From: an uncultured Ignavibacteria bacterium
GTDB taxonomy: Bacteria; Bacteroidota; Ignavibacteria; Kapaibacteriales; Kapaibacteriaceae
Assembly (NCBI GenBank): GCA_937870915.1
Contig: CALMZQ010000183.1
Location: forward strand, 1-60,316
Direction of reading: 5' to 3'
DNA: 60,316 bases
Shown: positions 45,847 to 54,330 of the stretch, one piece after another
How the letters are laid out: each line of letters begins with the position of its first letter
Position numbering within the stretch: position 1 is the first letter of the stretch
Program-made: the position numbers and the translations under genes
Notes under the pieces: model-generated
What the model saw: the letters and a program-made list of their open reading frames with translations, nothing else
Databases searched by the model: none
Told to the model about the DNA's origin: nothing

Positions 45847-46928
45847 AGTTCCGGTTCCTTTGGCTTGGAATGATCTGCCTAGCCCCCTTCATCATTTCCT
45901 GTACACGTGATGTGCGGGGGAGTGATGCACCTGTGGCAATGAGCAATCGTCCGTCCTTATCGTTTCCATTGCAGGGGGCTACTGTTGCCGATGATTTTCC
46001 TGACTATACATCCGACGATGCAGCGAGACTCTATGATTCATTGCGTGGAGCGGGGATAGAGTGGGTAGCCATAACACCATGTGGGTTCATAGATAGCACG
46101 TTCGATACAGACATCGGTTGGACCCAATGGTCGAGGCGTGATTATCCGGCAGGCATTCGGAATGCACGTGCGCATGGATTGAAGGTGATGATCAAGCCTT
46201 ATCTATGGTCGATGGATTTCTGGACAAAGAAGCGATGGACCGGCGATATACGATTTGACGATTCCACGCAACGTGACGCATGGTTCCGTTCTTACACAAC
46301 GTGGATGATACAGTGTGCTGAATATGCTCGTGATGGGGGAGCCGAGCTCTTGTGTATCGGATTAGAGTTGCCCCATATGTCGGTCTATGCAGAGCAATGG
46401 AAGACACTCATTGACACAATACGCACCATCTTCCCGGGCAATCTCACGTATGCATCCCATGGACTAGATGAAGCAGAGTCGATCACCTTCTGGAAAGACC
46501 TCGATGTTGTTGGAGTGAACATCTATCCAACACTCAGCCGAGACGATCACCCAACCGACAACGATCTTGGCAACGGATGGCGTCAGGTTGTAGACAGAAT
46601 GCGTGCCCTTTCGAAGAAGCACCATCGCAAGGTGATCCTCACCGAAGCCGGCTTCCGCAGTGTTGAGCGTGCCTATGACAAGCCGTGGGAGTGGCCCGAG
46701 CACCGTCCGCGCAAGGTCAACAACGAACACCAACGATTAGCTTACGCGTCGCTCGCCCAAGCCTGTTACCATCAAGACTGGTACGGCGGAATCTTCTGGT
46801 GGAAGGTGTTCACCGACCCACGCAAGAACAACGAAGGCAAGGACGGCTTCTCACCACAGGGTAAACCCGCGTGGGAGCAGATGAAGGCAGATCTGAAGAA
46901 GCTACGAAATGACGGAGTGACGAAATGA
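45843..46928 (+). CDS. GH113-like glycoside hydrolase lipoprotein
   Basis: A 361-residue exported enzyme. A TTG start at 45843 overlaps the reductase stop and gives a proper lipoprotein signal (FLWLGMICLAPFIISC, lipobox IISC); an ATG at 45870 would shorten it. A TIM-barrel domain follows with GIEWVAITPCGFID, KVMIKPYLWS, ELLCIGLELPHMS, VGVNIYPTLS and ILTEAGFRS, the last two probably holding catalytic glutamates. GH113 members are mannanases; the actual substrate is not known. The final codons and the TGA stop are made of the RTGAC octamer repeat. Confidence 0.8.
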   Translation: MKFRFLWLGMICLAPFIISCTRDVRGSDAPVAMSNRPSLSFPLQGATVADDFPDYTSDDAARLYDSLRGAGIEWVAITPCGFIDSTFDTDIGWTQWSRRDYPAGIRNARAHGLKVMIKPYLWSMDFWTKKRWTGDIRFDDSTQRDAWFRSYTTWMIQCAEYARDGGAELLCIGLELPHMSVYAEQWKTLIDTIRTIFPGNLTYASHGLDEAESITFWKDLDVVGVNIYPTLSRDDHPTDNDLGNGWRQVVDRMRALSKKHHRKVILTEAGFRSVERAYDKPWEWPEHRPRKVNNEHQRLAYASLAQACYHQDWYGGIFWWKVFTDPRKNNEGKDGFSPQGKPAWEQMKADLKKLRNDGVTK

Positions 46929-46985
46929 CCTCGCTCGCTTCGCTCGTAATGACCAAGTGATGTAGTGACATTTGCCGTGCCCCTT
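46908..46985. repeat. RTGAC octamer repeat at the GH113 gene end
   Basis: Eight consecutive 8-bp units run from 46908 to 46971: AATGACGG, AGTGACGA, AATGACCT, CGCTCGCT, TCGCTCGT, AATGACCA, AGTGATGT, AGTGACAT. The first units encode NDGVTK and the stop codon of the GH113 gene. A short GCCGTGCCCCTTC module follows at 46974-46986. The same octamer set recurs at 49789-49884. The remaining bases before the next gene show nothing recognisable. Confidence 0.88.
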
Positions 46986-47193
46986 CACATCTCGAGATAA
47001 TACTCCTTACTGGATTGTAGATTTCGGTTCATATAGACCGTTCTTGTCGCAACATGTGGATTGATTACACATGATTGAGATCATGGGTAGTAATGTTGCA
47101 GCAGAAATACGAGTGCCTGTTCGAACATGCGGGGGCGGGCTTGACGAAGTCGAATCCGTTGATGCCAAATCGATAGTCATAAAGGGAGTTGCA

Positions 47194-48213
47194 TTGGGTC
47201 TCGATCCTCATATCGGAAAACACCATCTCGCTTTGCATGCGTTTTGCATTGTCATGAGCGGCCTGATCCTGGCATCGTGCTTGCGGAACATCCGTTCCGA
47301 AAATGTCAATACATCGAGCCCGTGTAGATGGCGGGAGACGCCTGGCGGTGGCAGGTCCATGCTGTTTACGAGGTGTGGACGCGATTCGATTAGACTTGGC
47401 GATTCATTTTATGGCGTGTACTGGATCGATGAACATGATCTGGTCGTGTTAAAGCCCGATCACTCGCAAAGTGCGATGCCGAAAGTGCGAATAACTATTG
47501 GTAACCATCAAACTGGTGGAATCTATGACACTACCATTGTGGTCTGGGATCTTCCAGGAACGGAGACGTCGATGTCAGTTAATGCGACGTATGTCCCAGC
47601 GTGCGTGAGACCTGTTTCGATGTTCAAAGTGCTTGTCATTTGGCATGTTGGAGGCGAGCAACGAGCCGATACACTTGAGTATTCACCGTACACTAAAGGA
47701 CGCAACCGTGTGCTGACATATACTGTCGGCAACTCCCTACGTTGTAGTTTTACAAAAGAGAGATGCGATCCATTCGGTTGTTGTGTGGCCAGCTCCAGCG
47801 GTCTCGTGTGCGATTGGATCAATTGGGCGGATACCTCCGTCGTTTGGTTGAACGCAGCGCGAACTAATGGACCAACCGAAGATGAGTTCCATTACGAACA
47901 TCCTCGCACCGGCGTACATCGAATATTGCCCAAACCAGCTGATAGCCTTATGAGATACACCAAAAAGATTGGCACGGACAGTCTGATACGTTACTATAAG
48001 GCTACAGGCACTTGGCCTAAGCAGCACATGAGAGGTATGGTTCGCAGGAACCCCGATGGAACGGTAGAGTATGTTATAGACGAGCTTGGCACCTACGAAG
48101 GATTCAATCCTTCTTTATTCAGATATCACCATATCGTGCTCGACTCGGTTGGCATCGTCCTCCGTGACACTACTTACGAATCGCTTGCCAATCCCTCGCG
48201 GCGATTACGATAA
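47194..48213 (+). CDS. Unknown exported lipoprotein-like protein, related to 48497-49594
   Basis: The best start is TTG at 47194, preceded by GGGAG at the right distance, giving 339 residues; an ATG at 47071 would place the signal peptide too far in. The signal (CIVMSGLILASC) has a lipobox. The mature part is cysteine-containing and beta-rich. Near the C-terminus RRNPDGTVEYVIDELG matches RRLADGSVEYIISDLG in the next gene, and both end in an NPSRRLR- or NVFRRMR-like tail. No known family recognised. The two genes lie among dispersed repeats and look accessory. Confidence 0.7.
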   Translation: MGLDPHIGKHHLALHAFCIVMSGLILASCLRNIRSENVNTSSPCRWRETPGGGRSMLFTRCGRDSIRLGDSFYGVYWIDEHDLVVLKPDHSQSAMPKVRITIGNHQTGGIYDTTIVVWDLPGTETSMSVNATYVPACVRPVSMFKVLVIWHVGGEQRADTLEYSPYTKGRNRVLTYTVGNSLRCSFTKERCDPFGCCVASSSGLVCDWINWADTSVVWLNAARTNGPTEDEFHYEHPRTGVHRILPKPADSLMRYTKKIGTDSLIRYYKATGTWPKQHMRGMVRRNPDGTVEYVIDELGTYEGFNPSLFRYHHIVLDSVGIVLRDTTYESLANPSRRLR

Positions 48214-48263
48214 GAAGTCACTCTTTTAGAGCACTCAGTAAATCAGACTCATATTCATCAAGT

Positions 48264-48313
48264 ACGAACCGGCACCCCTTCTCAGGATGAGAAGGGGACG
48301 GGGGATGAGCCAA
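48264..48313. repeat. Second copy of the CCCCTTCTCA hairpin repeat
   Basis: About 50 bp nearly identical to 164-213, including ACGAACCGGCACC, the 10-bp stem CCCCTTCTCA (48275-48284) with TGAGAAGGGG (48288-48297), and GGATGAGCCAAG. A further perfect hairpin, CGAGCATCAT (48357-48366) with ATGATGCTCG (48372-48381), follows and could end transcription of the upstream gene. The rest of the 283-nt gap shows no gene. Confidence 0.8.
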
Positions 48314-48496
48314 GAAGGGGACAAGCCAAAAACAGGACATAACATAATGAAAGATTCGAGCATCATAGAAAATGATGCTCGCTTTGAAGTCGAGTTCGAG
48401 AGAAGAGGGTGAGTTCCACAATGTGGTGACAGATGCAGAATTTGCAAGGCATGGTACAGACAGTGAGATGTATCCATTGATTAACTTGACTCAAAT

Positions 48497-49594
48497 ATGT
48501 CCGAGATACGGGAGCTGCCAAAGAATCTGACCGGGGACTATGCACAAATGATGTTTCATAGATCAAAATGTCTGTTTACCGCAACATGCGATCATGTTGT
48601 TTCGTTGTTTGCAATGTTGATATTGTTGATTTCATGTACATGTGCGTCCCATGCCGAAATCAGATGTGCTGTCGATTCTGATTCTGAGTGCAAATGGAAA
48701 CTGGTGTCAGATTCTTCAGGGAGGCCTGCTTTTGATCATCGTAATGCCTTGAGAGTCACCGTACGTGGATACTATTATCTAGCCTATGAAATCAATGAGG
48801 AAAGTGGATTGACAGTACTTGAAGCCGATGATTACAACAGCGAAGGGACATTCTTCCACGTAGTACGATCAAGTTGTAACTCAATTACGAAAATCGACAC
48901 CCTGATTCGAGTACCTGTTCCATACGAAGTAGACTACTATGATGCATTCTATCCGTACTACGTGTTTCCAATAGGACTTGATAAATATGCAATCCGCTGG
49001 TATTCATCTTCACGTTCTAATACGCGTTTTCGGCGGGAATGGAGAACAGACACGATTCAATTCGTTCGCCCCAACAACAGTACGCCTGCCGTGGTGTTTA
49101 CGACTGGGTTGCTAAATGAAGATTCGACTGTAGTGTCGTTACCCAGTGGAGAACTTGTAGTATACACTCACCAGAATCTTAAATACAGAGGCCATTCAGG
49201 AATTGAGGTTGTCGGCAGATTCAATTGGTACGATTCCTCCATGGCCTCCTACATGCCCTCGCGCAATAAAGAGAAATTGGTAGAAGGTTGGCACTATCGT
49301 CATTTAAACACGGGCCGAACACTATTGTTGGCTTCTCTACCCGACACACTACATCGGCTCACCTCTAATTTCAGAATCAAGGACCCTCTGAGTTACAATA
49401 GCGGAAGACGTCTAGAATGCGAATCGGTTCGAAGACTAGCTGATGGGTCGGTCGAGTACATCATCAGTGATCTTGGTGTTTTGGGGAGCCAAACAAGCGA
49501 GACTTGCATATATGTTGTTGTAGATACAGCCGGAGTTGTCAAGCGGTATTTGAATTTCACCAGACCTAGCAATGTGTTTCGGAGAATGCGTTAG
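48497..49594 (+). CDS. Unknown exported protein, related to 47194-48213
   Basis: A 365-residue frame; the ATG at 48548 may be the true start, since it gives a shorter n-region before the hydrophobic core (VVSLFAMLILLISC). The signal could be lipoprotein-type (LISC) or ordinary (ASHA). The mature part is rich in Tyr, Asn and Ser, with many beta segments. Blocks shared with the previous gene are RRLADGSVEYIISDLG and the C-terminal FRRMR. The gene looks more AT-rich than its neighbours, hinting at recent arrival. Function unknown. Confidence 0.72.
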   Translation: MSEIRELPKNLTGDYAQMMFHRSKCLFTATCDHVVSLFAMLILLISCTCASHAEIRCAVDSDSECKWKLVSDSSGRPAFDHRNALRVTVRGYYYLAYEINEESGLTVLEADDYNSEGTFFHVVRSSCNSITKIDTLIRVPVPYEVDYYDAFYPYYVFPIGLDKYAIRWYSSSRSNTRFRREWRTDTIQFVRPNNSTPAVVFTTGLLNEDSTVVSLPSGELVVYTHQNLKYRGHSGIEVVGRFNWYDSSMASYMPSRNKEKLVEGWHYRHLNTGRTLLLASLPDTLHRLTSNFRIKDPLSYNSGRRLECESVRRLADGSVEYIISDLGVLGSQTSETCIYVVVDTAGVVKRYLNFTRPSNVFRRMR

Positions 49595-49620
49595 CATCAT
49601 TCTAGATGGAGATTCCGCGA

Positions 49621-49784
49621 AAAGCACTCCATGCCGTGCCCCTTCCATTCTCGGGATGACACTTCGCATTAGATAGATGTCAATGAGAAACGCGAGTACC
49701 ATCTTGGTTAGTGCTCGCGTTTCCTTGTGTGATAGAGGGCAGTAGCAGCGTCATCCCGAGGAGCGGAGCGACGAGGGACCTCGG
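49621..49784. repeat. Composite dispersed repeat (GCCGTGCCCC, GAAACGCGAG hairpin, CGTCATCCCGAG)
   Basis: Three modules follow one another: ATGCCGTGCCCCTTCC with CTCGGGATGAC at 49631-49662; a hairpin GAAACGCGAGTAC (49687-49699) with GTGCTCGCGTTTC (49711-49723), one mismatch; and CGTCATCCCGAG-type at 49749-49784. The last two have the same order and spacing as at 20-116. The 295-nt region between genes is thus entirely repeats. Confidence 0.82.
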
Positions 49785-49788
49785 ATGA

Positions 49789-49884
49789 AATGACCCTACT
49801 CGCTTTGCTCGTAATGACGCAGTGACATAGTGACGAAATGACCTTGTCAGTCATATGGTCACTACGTCATTTTGTCATTTCTTC
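49789..49884. repeat. RTGAC octamer repeat with inverted second half
   Basis: Twelve strict 8-bp units run from 49789 to 49884: AATGACCC, TACTCGCT, TTGCTCGT, AATGACGC, AGTGACAT, AGTGACGA, AATGACCT, TGTCAGTC, ATATGGTC, ACTACGTC, ATTTTGTC, ATTTCTTC. The last four are complements of earlier ones, so the region can fold as a hairpin. It ends about 5 nt from the stop codon of the PorT-like gene on the other strand. Confidence 0.88.
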
Positions 49885-49889
49885 GAGGT

Positions 49890-50534
49890 TCAGAATCGCA
49901 ATCCAAGTCCGATGCGGAAGGAGCTCATCTTCATGGAGGCTGTGTAGCCGTTGAAGGATTGTTCTGCCAGATCCGTTAGTCCAAGGTTGTAACGGAAGTC
50001 CACAACAAAGAAGTTGAGGACCGTTACATCTACACCCATAGCAAGCCCAACTTGGAAGGTGTTGAGCCCATCGATGTCCGACGTAATTGTACCAACAGTA
50101 CTGGTGCCGTTAACAACGTAACCAAACGATGGTCCGGCATAGACCGATGGTTGAATCAGCGCTCGGTTGAAAAGCTCCATCTTCAGTAAAATGGGAAGGC
50201 GAATGCTCTCTGCCTTGATCGTAGATCCTGCAATACCGCTGTAATTGAGTGTACCGGTCTCTGAAACATACATGAGCTCTGGCTGCACGGCGAAGGAGAT
50301 AAGACCACCAGAGGAATAGGTCCAAAAAACACCAAGAGACCATGCAGCACCGGTTTCGGATTCAACGCCAGATCCCATGCCTTCCGTTGTGACAATAGCA
50401 GCACCGTAATGTGCCTTCATACCAAAAGAGGAGTGGGCAGTAGGTGGGGGCTTAGTCTCAGTGTCTTGGGCACATACTGGATTGCTCACAAGAACAAGCA
50501 AGGAGAGGCATGCGAGGGTGAGCAATGATTTCAT
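49890..50534 (-). CDS. PorT-family outer membrane beta-barrel protein
   Basis: A 214-residue protein with a signal peptide (LLTLACLSLLVLVSNPVCA), then an eight-stranded outer-membrane barrel typical of PorT/OMP_b-brl: FGMKAHYGAAIV, SFAVQPELMYVSETGTLNY, LRLPILLKMELFNR, YAGPSFGYVVNG and a C-terminal SSFRIGLGLRF ending in Phe, the usual barrel signal. PorT is linked to type IX secretion in Bacteroidetes, but other proteins of this fold are generic, so a secretion role is not claimed. Confidence 0.85.
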   Translation of the reverse strand: MKSLLTLACLSLLVLVSNPVCAQDTETKPPPTAHSSFGMKAHYGAAIVTTEGMGSGVESETGAAWSLGVFWTYSSGGLISFAVQPELMYVSETGTLNYSGIAGSTIKAESIRLPILLKMELFNRALIQPSVYAGPSFGYVVNGTSTVGTITSDIDGLNTFQVGLAMGVDVTVLNFFVVDFRYNLGLTDLAEQSFNGYTASMKMSSFRIGLGLRF

Positions 50535-50557
50535 GATGTGACCTTGTACTGAATGAG

Positions 50558-51121
50558 TTATGCCTTAGCGCTATTGGACACTGTTGCGCGTATAGCGCTC
50601 GGAACCATTGCGATCACAGCAGAGAATAGTACCGTGGAGACTAGGCCATTGAGGAGGAAGTTGCCTCCATCGCGATAAAAGGCTAGTCCGGCAGCATAGC
50701 AGGCAATGAGACCTTCTGCCGACATCGGATACATACCACCGCCCAGCCATACGGCGAAGTTGGTGACGAGGAAGAAGGCTATGGCAGAAATGGTTCCTCC
50801 ACCAACAACGAGTGCTGAGGGGCGCCAACCGCGTAATGCGTGACCAAGGAGGCTGATGCCGATAACAGAGCCGTAGACCCACGGTTGCGCGCTATGAAGT
50901 GCATATTCTGAACCCATGATGAAGCCAAGGGCCAGATCGCTCAGGATCATTGCAGCAATGGGTACAACGAGCGAACGAAGCCGGTCAGAAAACATCGCAC
51001 CGCCCATGAGTGCAACAGCTACCACAGGTGTGAAATTCGGCCAATGTGGAATGAGACGCGTAAGTGCAACCAACGCAATGGTGACCATGGTGGTTGTGTC
51101 GAATAGTCGTTGGTTCTTCAT
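50558..51121 (-). CDS. DUF6580-type integral membrane protein
   Basis: A 187-residue protein with five to six helices. The N-terminus LTRLIPHWPNFTPVVAVALMGGA, then LVVPIAAMILSDLALGF and GMYPMSAEGLIACYAAGLAFYRDGGNFLLNGLVS, matches the DUF6580 family, which resembles S components of ECF vitamin transporters. It lies 23 nt before the PorT-like gene and may be co-transcribed. Substrate, if any, is unknown. Confidence 0.75.
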   Translation of the reverse strand: MKNQRLFDTTTMVTIALVALTRLIPHWPNFTPVVAVALMGGAMFSDRLRSLVVPIAAMILSDLALGFIMGSEYALHSAQPWVYGSVIGISLLGHALRGWRPSALVVGGGTISAIAFFLVTNFAVWLGGGMYPMSAEGLIACYAAGLAFYRDGGNFLLNGLVSTVLFSAVIAMVPSAIRATVSNSAKA

Positions 51122-51198
51122 GCTTCAGAGCCTTCAGTAGAACAGGGAAGATCACTGTTCCGTTTAGTTTACATAATGCAGATTATACTTCAATTAGA

Positions 51199-51218
51199 AA
51201 GGGGTCTTTCGACCCCTT
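51199..51218 (-). terminator. Intrinsic terminator of sucC
   Basis: A perfect stem, AAGGGGTC (51199-51206) with GACCCCTT (51211-51218), encloses a TTTC loop and is followed on the minus strand by TCTAATTG. It lies 12 nt downstream of the sucC stop codon. Confidence 0.8.
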
Positions 51219-51230
51219 ATTCGATTGTGC

Positions 51231-52484
51231 TTAGGCGGTAACTGTATTGCCTGTAAGGGCTTCAGTTACTTTCTCTGCAGCTTCTTGTAAAGTGGCTGCT
51301 ACGAGGAAGTTCAGTCCAGATTTGCGCAGGATTTCACGTGCTTCTTCTGCGTTTGTGCCGTCGAGACGTACGATCACTGGTACCGTAACCTCCACGATCT
51401 TCAGTGCTTCGAGGATGCCATTTGCTACTCGATCGCAGCGAACAATACCTCCAAAGATGTTGATCAGAACAGCCTCAACATGCGGGTCGCTCATCATGAT
51501 GCGAAAGGCGTTGGAGATGCGCTCTACGTTGGCCCCACCACCCACGTCCAGGAAGTTCGCCGGACGTCCGCCAGCAAGCTGGATGATGTCCATAGTGCCC
51601 ATGGCTAGACCGGCTCCGTTGACCATACAGCCAACATTACCGTCGAGTTTGATATAGTTCAGGCTGTGTTTACCGGCTTCTACTTCTAGTGGATCTTCCT
51701 CTTCGATATCACGCAGTGCAGCCCATTCTGGGTGACGGTACTCGGCATTGTCGTCGAAGCCGACCTTGGCATCCAATGCAATGAAGTCGCCTTCCGGTGT
51801 TGTTACCAGCGGATTGATCTCCATCATGCTGCAATCCATCTCCTGATAAGCCTTGTAGAGCTTTGTGATGAAGCTGACAAAACTCTTAAAGGAAGCGCCG
51901 CTAAGTCCAAGCCCGAAAGCAAGTTCACGTGCTTGAAACGGCATGAATCCGGCCGTAGGATCAACATGGATCTTAATGAGTTTCTCCGGAGTTTCCTCGG
52001 CAACCGTTTCAATCTCTACGCCCCCTTCGGTAGAGACCATGATTAGGTCCTTGCCTACCGAACGGTCGAGAAGAATGGAGCAATAATATTCGTGTTCAAT
52101 GCGACAGCCTTCCTCGATCAGAACCCGTCGGACGATCTTGCCTTCTTCACCGGTTTGGATCGTAACGAGCTTGTTGCCGATGAGCCCTTCTGCGATTTGA
52201 TATGCTCTGTCTGCTAGGTTTCCGGATGTTACCACAGTAACTCCACGAAGGGGCTTTCCATCTACTTCGATCACTGCGTTCGATGTAGGGTCATGAACGA
52301 TCCCCTTTCCACGTCCGCCTGCATGGATCTGTGCTTTGACAACGATGGCTGATACTCCCTGTGCAACGAAGTCGGTAAAGGCTACAGCCCCTGCGTCAAC
52401 AGCTGAGAACACAGCCTTGCCGCGGAGAACCGGCACACCGTACTGTCGCAGCAGTTCTTTCGCCTGATATTCGTGAATGTTCAT
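51231..52484 (-). CDS. sucC: Succinate-CoA ligase (ADP-forming) subunit beta
   Basis: TCA-cycle enzyme subunit converting succinyl-CoA and ADP to succinate and ATP, 417 residues. The start at 52484 gives MNIHEYQAKELLRQYGVPV, the standard N-terminus. ATP-grasp motifs are AQIHAGGRGKG, YCSILLDRSVGKDL and MEINPLVTTPEGDF; the C-terminal domain has NGAGLAMGTMDIIQLAGGRPANFLDVGGGA and INIFGGIVRCD, then RLDGTNAEEAREILRKSG. The alpha subunit sucD is not in the window. It is divergent from phnD. Confidence 0.97.
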   Translation of the reverse strand: MNIHEYQAKELLRQYGVPVLRGKAVFSAVDAGAVAFTDFVAQGVSAIVVKAQIHAGGRGKGIVHDPTSNAVIEVDGKPLRGVTVVTSGNLADRAYQIAEGLIGNKLVTIQTGEEGKIVRRVLIEEGCRIEHEYYCSILLDRSVGKDLIMVSTEGGVEIETVAEETPEKLIKIHVDPTAGFMPFQARELAFGLGLSGASFKSFVSFITKLYKAYQEMDCSMMEINPLVTTPEGDFIALDAKVGFDDNAEYRHPEWAALRDIEEEDPLEVEAGKHSLNYIKLDGNVGCMVNGAGLAMGTMDIIQLAGGRPANFLDVGGGANVERISNAFRIMMSDPHVEAVLINIFGGIVRCDRVANGILEALKIVEVTVPVIVRLDGTNAEEAREILRKSGLNFLVAATLQEAAEKVTEALTGNTVTA

Positions 52485-52575
52485 GAGTTCCTCAATGATG
52501 GAAAGTTCGCGTCGTATCTTGGTAGACAACGAATTTACGGAACCACGTCGGTATAAGCGAAGAAGCGTCATCCAC

Positions 52576-53514
52576 ATGCGTATCGCCCGAGTCTATCTTT
52601 TGGTCATTGTTGCTGTTCTGGGCTGGTTCACCCTACGCCCCTTCCTCGTTGAGAATATGGATCCGGGGAGCGAAAAGAACCCGATTCGACTGATGTTGAC
52701 GCCATCGACCGATGCCCAGGCCATTATCAAGGATGGCGATGTTTTAGCCCAATATCTTTTTGAAAAGACCGGACTTCACGTCAAGGTAGCCGTGCCGAAC
52801 TACTACATCACGGTAGTAGAGGCGTTTGGGACGGATCGGGCGGACATGGCCATCATGAACACGTTTTCCTATCTCTTAGCACACTCCAAATACGGTGCCC
52901 AAGCGGTGCTGCGCGTGGCTCGGAGGTATGGAGAACTCACCTATCGTGGCGAATTTATCGTTCGGGCTAACAGCGGGATAGATTCGCTCTATCAACTGCA
53001 CGGTAAAACCATTGCCTATGTAGACCCATCGTCCACATCCGGGTACATCTACCCAAAAGAAATGCTTCGTTTGCGCGGTATCGTTCCCAAACAAGAGGTG
53101 TTTGCCAATGGACACAATCAGGTGGTGACCAAGGTTTACCAAGGAGATGTAGACGCAGGTGCCGTGTTCTACTCACGTCCGGACAGTGCCACGGGTGAAC
53201 GTCTGGATGCGCGTGCTAAGGTTGCAACGGAACATCCGGATGTCTTTGATGTGGTAAAGGTGATAGCGCTTACAGAGGAAATCCCCAATGATCCTGTTGT
53301 CATCCGTAAGGGGCTCCCTCAATCTGTAGCAGACCGCTTGATTGCTGCTCTGCTGGAGTTTCAAGAGACGCCTCAAGGAAAGGCGTCTCTGATGACCATT
53401 GCAAGTGTTGAAGGGTTTACGCGCACAACTGATGCAGAGTATCAGGACGTACGGACCCTAGTAGCCAAATATGGCGTGGATGTGGAGAGCACTCTCCGCA
53501 AAAAGAAACGGTAA
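52576..53514 (+). CDS. phnD: Phosphate/phosphite/phosphonate ABC transporter substrate-binding protein
   Basis: A 312-residue periplasmic binding protein anchored by an N-terminal hydrophobic segment (VYLLVIVAVLGWFTLRPF) without a lipobox. The PhnD-type fold is recognised by PIRLMLTPSTDAQAII, DRADMAIMNTFSYLL, LHGKTIAYVDPSSTSGYIYPKEMLR and GDVDAGAVFYSRPD, then EEIPNDPVVIRKGLP. It should deliver substrate to PhnC and PhnE, whose genes are 43 kb away. Divergent from sucC and followed by convergent small genes. Confidence 0.9.
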   Translation: MRIARVYLLVIVAVLGWFTLRPFLVENMDPGSEKNPIRLMLTPSTDAQAIIKDGDVLAQYLFEKTGLHVKVAVPNYYITVVEAFGTDRADMAIMNTFSYLLAHSKYGAQAVLRVARRYGELTYRGEFIVRANSGIDSLYQLHGKTIAYVDPSSTSGYIYPKEMLRLRGIVPKQEVFANGHNQVVTKVYQGDVDAGAVFYSRPDSATGERLDARAKVATEHPDVFDVVKVIALTEEIPNDPVVIRKGLPQSVADRLIAALLEFQETPQGKASLMTIASVEGFTRTTDAEYQDVRTLVAKYGVDVESTLRKKKR

Positions 53515-53515
53515 C

Positions 53516-53926
53516 TCAGCGCTCGGTTAACTTCTTTGCAAAGGTTTTGATCCCACGTGTGATACCGCTAACGAGGGACGCCGCATCTTCTAATCCCGGG
53601 CGGATGCGCGCCACGATGTTCTGCTCCAGGATTCGGAGATCCTCTGCGATTCCAGCGATGTTCTGCGTTCCCTTTGAAAGGTTCGCAAGATCTGCCTTGA
53701 GTACTCCAAGCGTTTCTTCACCTTGAGCGAAGAAGTTGCCGGCCTTTTCAATGATTGGCAGCGCAGTGGATGTGAGATGATGGACGTCCTTCTGCATCGC
53801 TTCAACTACAACAGTCACACGGTCGATGTTTTTCCCTGCTCGGAATGCGACCACGGCTACAACGATGCACAATACTGCTGCCGCACCGAGTGCGCTACAG
53901 GCGAATATGAGGAGTGTTGTATCCAT
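53516..53926 (-). CDS. DUF948 membrane-anchored coiled-coil protein
   Basis: A 136-residue protein with one N-terminal helix (IFACSALGAAAVLCIVVAVVAFRAG) and a helical cytoplasmic or periplasmic domain, with NIDRVTVVVEAMQKDVHHLTS characteristic of DUF948. Members often sit beside YtxH-type proteins, as here (3 nt away), and are tied to general stress in Bacillus. Specific role unknown. It overlaps no gene and ends 2 nt from phnD. Confidence 0.8.
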   Translation of the reverse strand: MDTTLLIFACSALGAAAVLCIVVAVVAFRAGKNIDRVTVVVEAMQKDVHHLTSTALPIIEKAGNFFAQGEETLGVLKADLANLSKGTQNIAGIAEDLRILEQNIVARIRPGLEDAASLVSGITRGIKTFAKKLTER

Positions 53927-53929
53927 TGA

Positions 53930-54313
53930 TCATTGGATCTCGGAACGGAACGCTTCTGTGCCTGCCTTGGCAGCATCACTGACCTTTACAGCACGGTTCT
54001 TTGCGTCGCGAAGAACTTGTTCTGCGTTGGACATGAGGTTGTCTGCCTGATGACGTGCAGAAGACACAATACGTTCTGCAGCAAGGCGGCCTTCATTCAC
54101 AACGTCTTCGAAACCATCTTCAACGCTGCCGGTTGCCTTGTTAAACATCTGTTGTGCCTTGTCCACTACTTCTTCGGTCTTGTCCGCAATGTCTCTGCGA
54201 AGTTCACGGCCACTCTTTGGTGCAAAAAGCAAGGCAAGGGCTGCACCTACTGCACCACCAATTGCGGCACCGAGGAGTAAGCCTTTTGTGTATGAACTAT
54301 TGTTGTCTTGCAT
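53930..54313 (-). CDS. YtxH-domain (general stress type) protein
   Basis: A 127-residue protein. A single glycine-rich helix (GLLLGAAIGGAVGAALALLFAPKSG) is followed by the RELRRDIADKTEEVVDKAQQMF motif of YtxH/GvpP-like proteins and a long amphipathic helix. The ATG at 54313 gives MQDNNSSYTKG; GAGGACATC is upstream. It is the first of a pair with the DUF948 gene and follows the KdsC-like gene by 17 nt. Confidence 0.85.
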   Translation of the reverse strand: MQDNNSSYTKGLLLGAAIGGAVGAALALLFAPKSGRELRRDIADKTEEVVDKAQQMFNKATGSVEDGFEDVVNEGRLAAERIVSSARHQADNLMSNAEQVLRDAKNRAVKVSDAAKAGTEAFRSEIQ

Positions 54314-54330
54314 GATGTCCTCCGTTGTCG

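Noticed and set aside
46929..49889. Insertion sequence or integron around the unknown exported genes
   Set aside because: No transposase, integrase, terminal inverted repeats with target duplication or attC-like sites could be found.
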